Source of the DNA: Actinospica acidithermotolerans
Lineage (GTDB): Bacteria; Actinomycetota; Actinomycetes; Streptomycetales; Catenulisporaceae
Reading direction: 5' to 3'
DNA: 64,000 nt
NCBI RefSeq assembly: GCF_018139625.1
Contig: NZ_JAGSOH010000007.1
Location: forward strand, 47,579-111,578
In this document: positions 43,601 to 50,650 of the stretch, in pieces
Numbering within the stretch: the stretch's first letter is position 1
Layout: each line of letters starts with the position of its first letter
The notes under the pieces: generated by a model
Database searches by the model: none
What the model saw: the letters and a program-made list of their open reading frames with translations, nothing else
Told to the model about the DNA's origin: nothing
Translations under genes and position numbers: made by a program

Positions 43601-43649
43601 AACCCCACGGTACGACCGCCGAGCCCGCGAGGCACTCGACGGCCGGGAC

Positions 43650-44201
43650 TCAGATGACGTCGGCGGCCACCAGTACGCCGACGACGATCAGGACACAGCC
43701 GCCGAGCAGCTCACCGCGGCGCCCGACCGCGGAGCCGATCCGGTTCCCGAGCTCCAGGCCGACCAGGCTCAGGGTGACGCTCACCGCCCCGATGACGATC
43801 GCGGCGGCGGCGAGCGACTCGTGGCGGGCACCGAGCGAGAAACCGACCGCGAGGTTGTCGATGCTCAGGGCGAGTCCCGTCAGCAGGAGCCGACCGAGCG
43901 GCTGGCCGGCCGCGCTCGCCGCCTCTTCCTCATCGTCGTCGCCGCGCAGCGTCCCGTAGACGCCGTACGCGCCGGTGGCGATCAGCAGCGCCGCACCCAG
44001 CCAGTGCGCATTCGCGCCGAGCGCGGTCGCGAGACTTCGGCCGACGACCACCCCGAGAATCGGCATCCCCGCCTCGAAGACGCCGAACACCACTCCGACC
44101 CGCCACCGCGTACGCGCGTCGACCCCGGCGATGCCGATGCCGATCGCGACGGCGAAGTTGTCCAACCCCAGGGCGAAGGCCGACAGCAGCAGCGCGAGCA
44201 C
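43650..44201 (-). CDS. mntP: MntP-family manganese efflux pump
   Basis: A 183-residue, six-helix membrane protein. It shows the two repeat motifs of the family, [14 protein letters not shown] and [14 protein letters not shown], whose Asp residues are needed for manganese export. The central loop is acidic ([11 protein letters not shown]). It lies 49 bp upstream of devR on the same strand, so a common transcript is possible. No DevR-like box before it. Confidence 0.9.
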   Translation of the reverse strand: MLALLLSAFALGLDNFAVAIGIGIAGVDARTRWRVGVVFGVFEAGMPILGVVVGRSLATALGANAHWLGAALLIATGAYGVYGTLRGDDDEEEAASAAGQPLGRLLLTGLALSIDNLAVGFSLGARHESLAAAAIVIGAVSVTLSLVGLELGNRIGSAVGRRGELLGGCVLIVVGVLVAADVI

Positions 44202-44234
44202 CAGGCCACCTTAGAGGTCCGCTCCCGCCCTCGC

Positions 44235-44475
44235 ACCGCGCCGACTACGGCCCCGGCGGTTCGAAGACCCCCAGCGGCCCGGTGCCCGCCGTCGCCGCAC
44301 TACGGTCCCGGCGATTCGAAGACCCCCAACGGCCCAGAGTGCGCGCACCCCCGCCGCACTACGGCTCCGGCGGTTCAAGGACGCCCCGCGGCCCAGAGTG
44401 CGCGCACCCTCGCCGCTCTACGGCTCCGGCGGTTCGAAGACGCCCCGCGGCCCGGTGCGTGCGCCCTCGCCGGGC
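44235..44475. repeat. Four tandem copies (55-59 bp) of the 3' end of the CBS-BON gene
   Basis: Anchors CTACGG recur at 44245, 44300, 44359 and 44418 with the pattern GGCNCCGGCGGTTCGAAGAC after each. The right-most copy encodes the end of the CBS-BON gene (minus strand, ...GVFEPPEP and stop). The other three are decayed copies lying beyond its stop. Each repeats the TAG, so the array looks like stepwise tandem duplication of a gene end. Confidence 0.85.
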
Positions 44476-45140
44476 GAGTCGTCCTCGAGCCAGAGGTCGT
44501 CGGCGACGGCGACGACCCCGTCCGTCCGGGCGACCACCTCGCACAGCAGCCGGGCCTGTCCGCGGGTTCCGACGCGTCCGCGGAGGTGGACCACGCCGTC
44601 CTCGACCCGTACGCGTACGGCGGCCTTGTCGATCCGGAACATCCCGTGGAGGACGTCCTCCGCAACCTCCCGCCGGATCTCCTCGTCGCTGCGCGCGAGC
44701 ACCTTCAGCAAGTCCCGCCGGCTGACCACGCCCTGCAGCCGACCCTGCTCATCGGTCACGACCAGGCGCTTGACGTGCCGGTCCAGCATGATCCGGGCGG
44801 CCTCCGCGACGTCCTGATCGACGCCGATCGTCACCGCCGGCGAGGTCATCAGCCGCCTGGCCGTCGTGGCGGCGATCTCGCGCCGGGCACGCTCCGCGGA
44901 CCGTCCGCCCAGCGGGAACCGGTGCCGTTCCTCCTGCTCGGCCTCGAGTTCCGTCTCCTTGGCGAGCAGGTCGTCCTCGGACACGACGCCGATGGCGCGG
45001 CCCTGGGGGTCGACGACGGGCACCGCGCTGAACCGGCGCTCGACCAGCAGCGCCGCGATGTCCCGGTAGGCCGCGTCGTCGGGCACGGCGACCGTCTGGT
45101 CCGCCGACGTCATCACACTCGAGATCTTCCTGTGCCGCAT
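44418..45140 (-). CDS. CBS-pair plus BON domain protein
   Basis: A 240-residue protein. CBS 1 (ISSVMTSADQTVAVPDDAAY; VPVVDPQGRAIGVVSEDDLL), a charged linker (KETELEAEQEERHRFP), CBS 2 (LVVTDEQGRLQGVVSRRDLL), BON (about 160-220; VRVRVEDGVVHLRGRV), and a disordered Gly/Pro tail. Its last 17 codons form the fourth copy of a tandem repeat that continues past the stop. Confidence 0.92.
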   Translation of the reverse strand: MRHRKISSVMTSADQTVAVPDDAAYRDIAALLVERRFSAVPVVDPQGRAIGVVSEDDLLAKETELEAEQEERHRFPLGGRSAERARREIAATTARRLMTSPAVTIGVDQDVAEAARIMLDRHVKRLVVTDEQGRLQGVVSRRDLLKVLARSDEEIRREVAEDVLHGMFRIDKAAVRVRVEDGVVHLRGRVGTRGQARLLCEVVARTDGVVAVADDLWLEDDSPGEGARTGPRGVFEPPEP

Positions 45141-45244
45141 GGTCGTTCACGTCTTTCGGGGATCGCCCGCTCACTCCGGCCGGGCTCGGATTCCCCTCCT
45201 GACCTGCTCCCTCAACCGTCCCCCGGAAGGTGCCCGGCACACAA

Positions 45245-45258
45245 AGGCCTTTAGTCCC
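45245..45258. promoter_or_regulatory. DevR-like box in divergent promoter (CBS-BON / small protein)
   Basis: AGGCC-TTTA-GTCCC; its TTTAGTCCC half is the closest to the mycobacterial DevR box (GGGACTWWAGTCCC). 104 bp before the CBS-BON gene and 85 bp before the plus-strand small protein. Confidence 0.6.
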
Positions 45259-45343
45259 GTGCAGCGGTGGACGACAGGCCCGTCCGCCCGCCGCCGGGCT
45301 CGCCGATCATTTATCGTCGGAGTCGATGTGAAAGGAGCGGACC

Positions 45344-45553
45344 ATGTCCGAGGAGACCATGAGCGCGAGCCAGAGCTTCGAGCCCGCGCGACGCATCGAA
45401 GAACTCGAAAACCAGGTCAGGACGCTCGCCGCGGCGGTGCGCGCCCTGGCCGACGGGCTCGCGCCCAACCCCGTCGCCGACCAGCCCCGGATGGACGCCG
45501 CGGAGGACGGCGCGCGGCTCGCGCACGACCTGCTCGTCTCGGCCGGGCTCTAG
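45344..45553 (+). CDS. Small helical hypothetical protein
   Basis: A 69-residue acidic protein with one predicted coiled coil (ARRIEELENQVRTLAAAVRA at 15-34) and no membrane segment. SD AAGGAG, 8 bp before the ATG. No family recognised. Its place right after a DevR-like box suggests genuine expression. The coiled coil suggests it works as an oligomer or partner. Confidence 0.6.
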   Translation: MSEETMSASQSFEPARRIEELENQVRTLAAAVRALADGLAPNPVADQPRMDAAEDGARLAHDLLVSAGL

Positions 45554-45556
45554 GCC

Positions 45557-45570
45557 GGGACCGACGTCCT
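45557..45570 (+). promoter_or_regulatory. DevR-like box, upstream of tandem pair
   Basis: GGGAC-CGAC-GTCCT, 82 bp before the protease start. Same core as the next box 22 bp downstream. Confidence 0.6.
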
Positions 45571-45578
45571 TCCCGTCC

Positions 45579-45592
45579 GGGACCGACGCCTC
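45579..45592 (+). promoter_or_regulatory. DevR-like box, downstream of tandem pair
   Basis: GGGAC-CGAC-GCCTC, 60 bp before the protease start. The 22-bp period puts both boxes on the same DNA face, as in cooperatively bound mycobacterial DevR promoters. Confidence 0.55.
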
Positions 45593-45652
45593 TGCACCGC
45601 GGGCCGTCACGGCGCTGTGCTGGAGGTGTGCCGAGCGGAGGGATGCACGCCG

Positions 45653-46858
45653 ATGAAGCAGACCTTTCCCCTCGGCCGGGTGGCGGGGATCCGGATCGGC
45701 GCGCACTGGAGCGCGCTGATCATGGTCCTGCTGTTCGGCTGGGTTCTGGGTGACCAGGTACTTCCGTCGATGGTCGCGCATGTTCCGGCCACGGCCCGCT
45801 GGACGGCGGCGATCGTCGGCGCCCTCGCGCTCGCCGCCGCCCTGCTCGCCCACGAACTCGCGCACGCGCTCACGGCCCGGCACTACGGGGTGCCGGTCCG
45901 ATCGATCACGCTCTGGGCTCTCGGCGGAGTGTCCGAGCTCGGCGACGAGCCGCCGAGCGCCCGGTCCGATTTCTGGATCGCCGTGGCCGGGCCGGCCGCG
46001 AGCTTCGGCGCGGCGGCGCTCTTCGGCGGCGTGGCCGCGGCGGTTCACGCGGCGGGGTGGCCGGCCGTGGCCGTCGCCGAGCTCGGGTGGCTGGCGGCGA
46101 TGAACGTGCTGCTCGGCCTCTTCAACCTGCTTCCGGGCGCGCCGCTGGACGGGGGCCGCGTCCTGCGCGCGGCGCTGTGGTGGCGCTGCGGGAACCGCGC
46201 ACGTGCCGCGCAGTCGGCCGCGGAGGCCGGCCGGATCCTCGGCATGGTGCTCGCCGCCGCCGGGGTCGCCGAGGTCCTGCTGTGGCGCGAGGCCGGCGGC
46301 CTGTGGCTCATCCTGATCGGCGTGTTCGTCGCGAACGCGGCGAGCGCCGAGGGCGCGGCGGAGCGCGCGAGTACCGCGCTGGCCGGCCGCCGGGTGCGGG
46401 ACGTCATGAAGCCGGACCCCGAGATCGGCGCCACCTGGATGACCGTCGGCGAGTTCTTCCAGCATGTCGCGCTGCGATCGGACCAGGATGTCTTCCCCGT
46501 CGTGGACGCCGAGATGTCGCTCGCCGGGGTCGTCGGCGTCGGCGGGCTCGGCCGGATCCCGCGGGACCGGTGGCCGCGCACGACACTGGGCCAGACGATG
46601 GCCAGGGTGCCGCCCGCCTACGTGGCCGCGCCCGACGATCCCGCCGCCCCGCTGCTCAGGCACCCGCCCCTGGCCGCGGACCTGCTCGCCGTCGTGATCG
46701 AGGACCGCCGGATCGTCGGCATCGTGACCAGGGCGAGGCTGGTGCGGATCGTCGAACGCGAGCGGCTTCGCGCTCCGGCGCCGGCCCGCGACGGTTCGGC
46801 GCTGGCCGCCGACTGGAACCCGCGCCGATCCGAGGCCCGCGTCTCCCGGCACGAATAA
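45653..46858 (+). CDS. Site-2 protease (M50) with C-terminal CBS region
   Basis: A 401-residue intramembrane metalloprotease like the DevR-regulon protein Rv2625c. Zinc motif HELAH at 67-71, second motif NLLPGAPLDGG with Asp166. About five membrane helices to residue 230, then a cytosolic CBS-type region (260-390) that could gate the protease by adenylate binding. The opening PLGRVAGIRIGAHWSALIMV is typical. Start ATG with GGAGG 11 bp upstream; a GTG at 45617 would add 12 unlikely residues. Next to the Hrp1-like gene, as in mycobacteria. Confidence 0.93.
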   Translation: MKQTFPLGRVAGIRIGAHWSALIMVLLFGWVLGDQVLPSMVAHVPATARWTAAIVGALALAAALLAHELAHALTARHYGVPVRSITLWALGGVSELGDEPPSARSDFWIAVAGPAASFGAAALFGGVAAAVHAAGWPAVAVAELGWLAAMNVLLGLFNLLPGAPLDGGRVLRAALWWRCGNRARAAQSAAEAGRILGMVLAAAGVAEVLLWREAGGLWLILIGVFVANAASAEGAAERASTALAGRRVRDVMKPDPEIGATWMTVGEFFQHVALRSDQDVFPVVDAEMSLAGVVGVGGLGRIPRDRWPRTTLGQTMARVPPAYVAAPDDPAAPLLRHPPLAADLLAVVIEDRRIVGIVTRARLVRIVERERLRAPAPARDGSALAADWNPRRSEARVSRHE

Positions 46859-46871
46859 GGACGAAAGACCC
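46858..46871 (+). promoter_or_regulatory. DevR-like box before hrp1-like gene
   Basis: AGGAC-GAAA-GACCC, 70 bp before the start and overlapping the protease stop by one base. Confidence 0.55.
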
Positions 46872-46941
46872 TTTTTCCCGACCCTGTTGCGCAAGACGCT
46901 GAAGACGCGCACGCCGCGTACCGCGTCGAGAGGAGCGACCG

Positions 46942-47826
46942 ATGACCACCGCAGAGCAGATCATGCACACCGACGTCCGCTGGATCCCGGCGACCGAGAG
47001 CCTGGACCGCGCCGCCCAGATCATGCGCGAGACGGACATCGGCGCGCTGCCGGTCAGCGACGCCGACGGGCGGATGTGCGGGATCGTCACCGACCGCGAC
47101 ATCGTGGTGAAGTGCGTGGCGATGGGCCACGACCCGGCGAAGGTCACCGCCGGCCAACTGTGCGAGGGCACCCCGCGCTGGGCCGGAGCGGACGAGGACG
47201 TCGGCAGCGTGCTGGCCGCCATGGAGTCGCACCGCGTCCGGCGGATGCCGGTGGTCAAGGACAAGAAGCTGGTCGGCATGATCACCGAGGCGGACATCGC
47301 CCGGCACCTGTCCGAGCACGAGATCGCGGACTTCGTCGAGCGGATCTGCGCGGAGCAGCCCGCGTCGCCGGAGGCGGCCGCCGCGGCCGCCGCGCCCAGG
47401 CCCACCGCGTCCGACTACCTCGCCGAGCTCGCACGGCGGGCCCGGGTGGCGGTCGAGGCTCTCGAGGCGGCGCGGACCGAGACCCGCGACGCGCTGGCCT
47501 CCCGGGTCGAACGCGCACGCACCGACGCCGAACGGATGGCGGACGGGCTCCACTCGGGGGTGATCGCGGCCGAGCAGGAGGCGGTCGAGCGCTGGAGCAA
47601 GATCCAGGCCGACTGGAAGGACCACGTGCTGAGCATGCGCACCCACGCCCGTGACCGGCGGGCGGCGCGGAACGCCGAGGAGCTCGCGCGCCGCGCGGAG
47701 TACGCCGAGAGGTACTCGGCGCTCGCCACCGCCCTGGCGGCGGCCGCGATCCAGGAAGCCCAGTACGCCGCGCTCGAGGCCGCGTTGGCGCGCGCCGACG
47801 CCCGCGGGGACGCGTGGCCCGAGTAG
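46942..47826 (+). CDS. hrp1: Hypoxic response protein 1-like CBS protein with coiled-coil extension
   Basis: A 294-residue protein. Residues 1-140 closely follow M. tuberculosis Hrp1 (Rv2626c): MTTAEQIM, MRETDIGALPVSDADGRMCG, TDRDIVVKCVAMGHDP, VRRMPVVKDKKLVGMITEAD, ARHLSEHEIADFVERIC. An Ala/Pro linker and a long Ala/Arg/Glu-rich coiled coil (about 165-285) follow, absent from Hrp1 (143 residues). The extension points to a filament or partner-binding role. SD AGAGGAG, 7 bp before the ATG. Confidence 0.93.
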   Translation: MTTAEQIMHTDVRWIPATESLDRAAQIMRETDIGALPVSDADGRMCGIVTDRDIVVKCVAMGHDPAKVTAGQLCEGTPRWAGADEDVGSVLAAMESHRVRRMPVVKDKKLVGMITEADIARHLSEHEIADFVERICAEQPASPEAAAAAAAPRPTASDYLAELARRARVAVEALEAARTETRDALASRVERARTDAERMADGLHSGVIAAEQEAVERWSKIQADWKDHVLSMRTHARDRRAARNAEELARRAEYAERYSALATALAAAAIQEAQYAALEAALARADARGDAWPE

Positions 47827-47871
47827 GGCGGAACCGCGCTTCGCACGTCCACCTGAGCCAAGGAGCCGACG

Positions 47872-48771
47872 ATGGCAGGAAATCCCGAGCAGGGCGAGCC
47901 CGGCGCGGTAGCTGCCGGAGCCGTGGTCGCGGGCGTCGACGCGTCGGAGAACGCGATGAACGCCGCGGAGTGGGCCGCCGGGGAGGCGACCGTCCGCGGC
48001 GTGCCCCTCGTCCTCGCGCACGCGGTCGATGTGCCCGACGTGTCAGTGCTCGAACCCAGCGAGTTCGCGCTGCAGGCCCGTGCCGAGGGGCTCGCGCTGG
48101 TCGAGCGCGTGGCCTCACGGGTACGCGCCCGGTTCGCCGACGTCGAAGCGTACGTCGTGGTCTCGGACCTGTCGCCGGCGCAGACGCTCGTCGAGCTGAG
48201 CGGGACGGCGGCGCTCATCGTCACCGGAACGCGCGGTCACGGCGGCTTCGCCGGGATGCTGGCCGGCTCGGTCAGCCGGAAGCTGGCAGCCCACGCCCGC
48301 TGCCCGCTCGTCGTCGTCCACGGCGGCGAGGTCGCCCGTCCGGAGACGATCTACGAGGTCGTACTCGGGGTCGAGCCCGACCAGGCCGAGGCGCCGATCC
48401 GCTACGCCTTCGCCGCGGCCGAGCGCTACGGCGCGCTGCTGCGAGCCGTCCGGGTCTGGCACCCGCGCACGCTCTACCCGAGCGTCACCGCCGCGTACGA
48501 CGTCAACCCGGGCCAGGCCAGGAACGAGCAGACCGGCTCGGCCGAGCGCTTGATCGAGCCGGTGGCCGCCGACTTCCCGACCGTGAAGGCGGAGGTCTCG
48601 GCCGGGCGCGGGAACACGGTGCCGATCCTGGTCGAGTCGGCCCGCGGCGCCGGGCTGCTGGTCGTCGGCGCGCACCGGCACCGCCCGCCGCTCTCCGTGG
48701 GCGCCGGGTACGTCGTCGACGGCCTGCTCGCGCACTCGCCGGCGCCGGTCGCGGTCGTGCCGATCCACTGA
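47872..48771 (+). CDS. Universal stress protein, tandem two-domain
   Basis: A 299-residue two-domain USP. Domain 1: GTRGHGGFAGMLAGSVSRKL; domain 2: GAHRHRPPLSVGAGYVV. Closest by eye to the USPs at 17862 and 27950. It follows the hrp1-like gene by 45 bp without its own box, like the Rv2623-Rv2626c grouping. SD AAGGAG, 7 bp before the ATG. Confidence 0.94.
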   Translation: MAGNPEQGEPGAVAAGAVVAGVDASENAMNAAEWAAGEATVRGVPLVLAHAVDVPDVSVLEPSEFALQARAEGLALVERVASRVRARFADVEAYVVVSDLSPAQTLVELSGTAALIVTGTRGHGGFAGMLAGSVSRKLAAHARCPLVVVHGGEVARPETIYEVVLGVEPDQAEAPIRYAFAAAERYGALLRAVRVWHPRTLYPSVTAAYDVNPGQARNEQTGSAERLIEPVAADFPTVKAEVSAGRGNTVPILVESARGAGLLVVGAHRHRPPLSVGAGYVVDGLLAHSPAPVAVVPIH

Positions 48772-48801
48772 CCCGCGGCCCCGATCGGATCACCGGTTCC
48801 C

Positions 48802-49578
48802 ATGACCGTCATCGTCGGCACCTCGGGCTGGCAGTACGACGACTGGGCCGGGGTCCTCTATCCGCGCGGGACTCCGCGGCGGCTGTGGCTGGAGACGTAC
48901 TGCGCGGCCTTCGCCACCCTGGAGCTCGACGCGTCCTTCTACCGGCTGCCGAGCCGCGAGACGTTCACCGACTGGCGCAGCCGGACTCCCGACGGCTTCG
49001 TCATGGCGGTCAAGGCCAGCCGCTATCTGACGCATGTCAAACGCCTGCGCGAACCGCGCGAGCCGGTCGAGCGGCTGCTGAAGGCCGCGGCCGGGCTCGG
49101 CGACCGGCTCGGGCCGGTCCTGCTCCAGCTGCCGCCGACCCTCGTCGCCGATCCGGCGGCGCTCGATGCGTGCCTGCTCTGCTTCCCGCCGGGCCGGCGC
49201 GTCGCGGTCGAACCGCGGCACGACTCGTGGTGGCGGCCGGAAGTGCGCGCCGTTCTCCGGCGGCACGGCGCCGCGCTCTGCTGGGCCGACCGCCGCTCGC
49301 GCCCGCTGAGCCCGCTATGGCAGACGGCTGATTGGGGCTACCTGCGGCTGCACGAGGGGGCGGCCGCGGCCTTCCGCTACGGCGGGAAGGCCCTGGCGAG
49401 CTGGGCCGAGCGGATTCGCGAGGCGTGGCCCGCCCGCGCGGACGTCTACGTGTACTTCAACAACGACGCGGGCGCCGCCGCGGTCCGCGACGCGGCGGCC
49501 TTCATCCGGATCGCCGAACGCCGCGGACTGCCCGTGCGCCCTCGATCAGGGCCTTTCGGCCCTAGTCCATCGCCCTGA
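48802..49578 (+). CDS. DUF72 family protein
   Basis: A 258-residue TIM-barrel-like DUF72 protein: VIVGTSGWQYDDWAGVLYP at the start, LELDASFYRLPSRETFTDWR, VLLQLPPTL, VAVEPRHDSWW, WGYLRLHEG and VYVYFNNDAGAAAVRDA. These motifs are intact. The enzymatic role is unknown; a nuclease/isomerase-like barrel has been suggested for the family. Its 3' end contains the DevR-like box for the next gene. Confidence 0.9.
   Translation: MTVIVGTSGWQYDDWAGVLYPRGTPRRLWLETYCAAFATLELDASFYRLPSRETFTDWRSRTPDGFVMAVKASRYLTHVKRLREPREPVERLLKAAAGLGDRLGPVLLQLPPTLVADPAALDACLLCFPPGRRVAVEPRHDSWWRPEVRAVLRRHGAALCWADRRSRPLSPLWQTADWGYLRLHEGAAAAFRYGGKALASWAERIREAWPARADVYVYFNNDAGAAAVRDAAAFIRIAERRGLPVRPRSGPFGPSPSP
49549..49562 (+). 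promoter_or_regulatory. DevR-like box inside 3' end of DUF72 gene, before hsp20
   Basis: GGGCC-TTTC-GGCCC, near-perfect palindrome, 69 bp before the Hsp20 ATG. Confidence 0.7.
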
Positions 49579-49631
49579 CCGTGCTTGGCTTGAGGTATCC
49601 AGCAGACCGCTTGCCGGAAGGAGAACCCATC

Positions 49632-50078
49632 ATGGCCGAGTCAGCTCGCAAGAGCACGCCGAGCATCCCGTTCCCGGCGGACCTCGGGGACCTGTTCGAC
49701 TCGTTCCCCTCGATCCTCCCGTGGGGCCGCAGCGCGGTGGCGGCGCACCCGATCCGGGTCGAAGAGCACTTCGAGCCGGACGCCTTCGTGCTGCGCGCCG
49801 AACTCCCCGGCGTCGATCCCGCGCACGACGTGGAGGTGAGCGTGTCCGGCGACGTGCTCACCCTGCGCGCCGAGCGGACCGAGGAGAAGAAGGAGAAGCA
49901 CCACAGCGAGTTCCGGTACGGCTCGTTCAGCCGCACGCTGCGGCTGCCCCCGGACGCGAAGGCGGCCGAGATCACCGCGTCGTACGACGCCGGGATCCTC
50001 ACCGTGCACGTGCCGCTGAGCAGGGCCGCCGAGAAGGCCGCGCGCACGATCGAGGTCACGACGGGAAAGGGCGCGTGA
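49632..50078 (+). CDS. hspX: Hsp20/alpha-crystallin chaperone (HspX-like)
   Basis: A 148-residue small heat-shock protein close to mycobacterial HspX/Acr, the classic DevR-induced chaperone. The alpha-crystallin domain runs from about 45 to 135: FVLRAELPGVDPAHDVEVSV, TLRAERTEEKKE, SEFRYGSFSRTLRLP, ASYDAGILTVHVPL. It prevents aggregation without ATP and forms oligomers. SD AAGGAG, 9 bp before the ATG. It is followed 41 bp later by a DUF1876 gene. Confidence 0.95.
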   Translation: MAESARKSTPSIPFPADLGDLFDSFPSILPWGRSAVAAHPIRVEEHFEPDAFVLRAELPGVDPAHDVEVSVSGDVLTLRAERTEEKKEKHHSEFRYGSFSRTLRLPPDAKAAEITASYDAGILTVHVPLSRAAEKAARTIEVTTGKGA

Positions 50079-50119
50079 CGCCGCCCGGCATCGCGTCGGA
50101 GAGACGACAGGAGGAGACC

Positions 50120-50389
50120 ATGACCGAGCATGTGAAGCGCTGGCGCGCCAACGTCTTCCTCGTCGAGGAGGACTCCGAGACCACTGCGCACGCGGTCGTC
50201 GAGACCGGGGTGGCCGCGATCCACGGGTACGGCAAGGCCAAGCGGAATCCCGCCGACACCGAGGTCGAGGGCATCGGCGACGAGCTGGCCACGGGCCGGG
50301 CGTTCATCGACCTCGGCCGGCGCCTGCTCGGCATCACCGAGGAGGACCTCGAAGCCGTCGAGGGACGTCCCGCGCACGTGCACGAATAG
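50120..50389 (+). CDS. DUF1876 (Rv1738-like) protein, copy 2
   Basis: An 89-residue single DUF1876 domain: VKRWRANVFLVEEDSETTAH, HGYGKAKRNPADTEVEGIGD, RRLLGITEEDLEAVEG. It differs from copy 1 mainly at surface positions. Probably a ribosome-associated dormancy factor (family inference from Rv1738). SD AGGAGGAG, 5 bp before the ATG; likely cotranscribed with hspX. Confidence 0.9.
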   Translation: MTEHVKRWRANVFLVEEDSETTAHAVVETGVAAIHGYGKAKRNPADTEVEGIGDELATGRAFIDLGRRLLGITEEDLEAVEGRPAHVHE

Positions 50390-50399
50390 CCGCCGGCCG

Positions 50400-50434
50400 C
50401 CGCGGGTCCGGGCCCCGGCCGCGGGTCCGGGCCC
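50400..50434. repeat. 16-bp direct repeat after DUF1876 gene
   Basis: CCGCGGGTCCGGGCCC at 50400-50415 and 50419-50434, period 19 bp. Each copy contains GGGCCC-type self-complementary parts and could fold as a GC-rich terminator for the plus-strand hspX unit. Confidence 0.7.
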
Positions 50435-50469
50435 GGGAGAGACAGCCCCTCACGCACATCCCCCGGCGC

Positions 50470-50581
50470 GTGTCGACGGCAAGAGCCCCGCCATCGCTCG
50501 CGGCTGACGATCGCGCGGTGCGCAGCGGAGGGGGTGCCGCTTCTCCGCGTCGATTCAGTCTCAGGCTCTTGCCGTCAACTC
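50470..50581. repeat. Imperfect 18-bp inverted repeats spaced 76 bp (MITE-like or hairpin)
   Basis: GACGGCAAGAGCC at 50475-50487 and its exact complement GGCTCTTGCCGTC at 50564-50576; the match extends to 18 bp with two mismatches. No transposase nearby. It could be a mobile-element remnant or a long stem for an RNA. Confidence 0.6.
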
Positions 50582-50611
50582 CATACAACCGCTCCGGGAC
50601 CGCGCGCGTCA

Positions 50612-50625
50612 GGGCCGAACGTCCC
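50612..50625. promoter_or_regulatory. Orphan DevR-like box between convergent genes
   Basis: GGGCC-GAAC-GTCCC, a good match with no protein gene starting within 400 bp in either orientation. It lies 26 bp beyond the oleate-hydratase stop and beside the inverted repeat. Confidence 0.5.
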
Positions 50626-50650
50626 GGCATCCGGTGTCCGGGCAACCGGT

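Noticed and set aside
44235..44475. CRISPR-like array
   Set aside because: Unit length is 55-59 bp with no repeat/spacer alternation, the units extend a gene end, and no cas genes are present.
45617..45652. Upstream GTG start for the site-2 protease
   Set aside because: It would add 12 residues unlike the family N-terminus; the ATG gives the usual PLGRVAGI opening.
50470..50581. Complete insertion sequence
   Set aside because: Only 112 bp between inverted repeats, no transposase and no clear target-site duplication.
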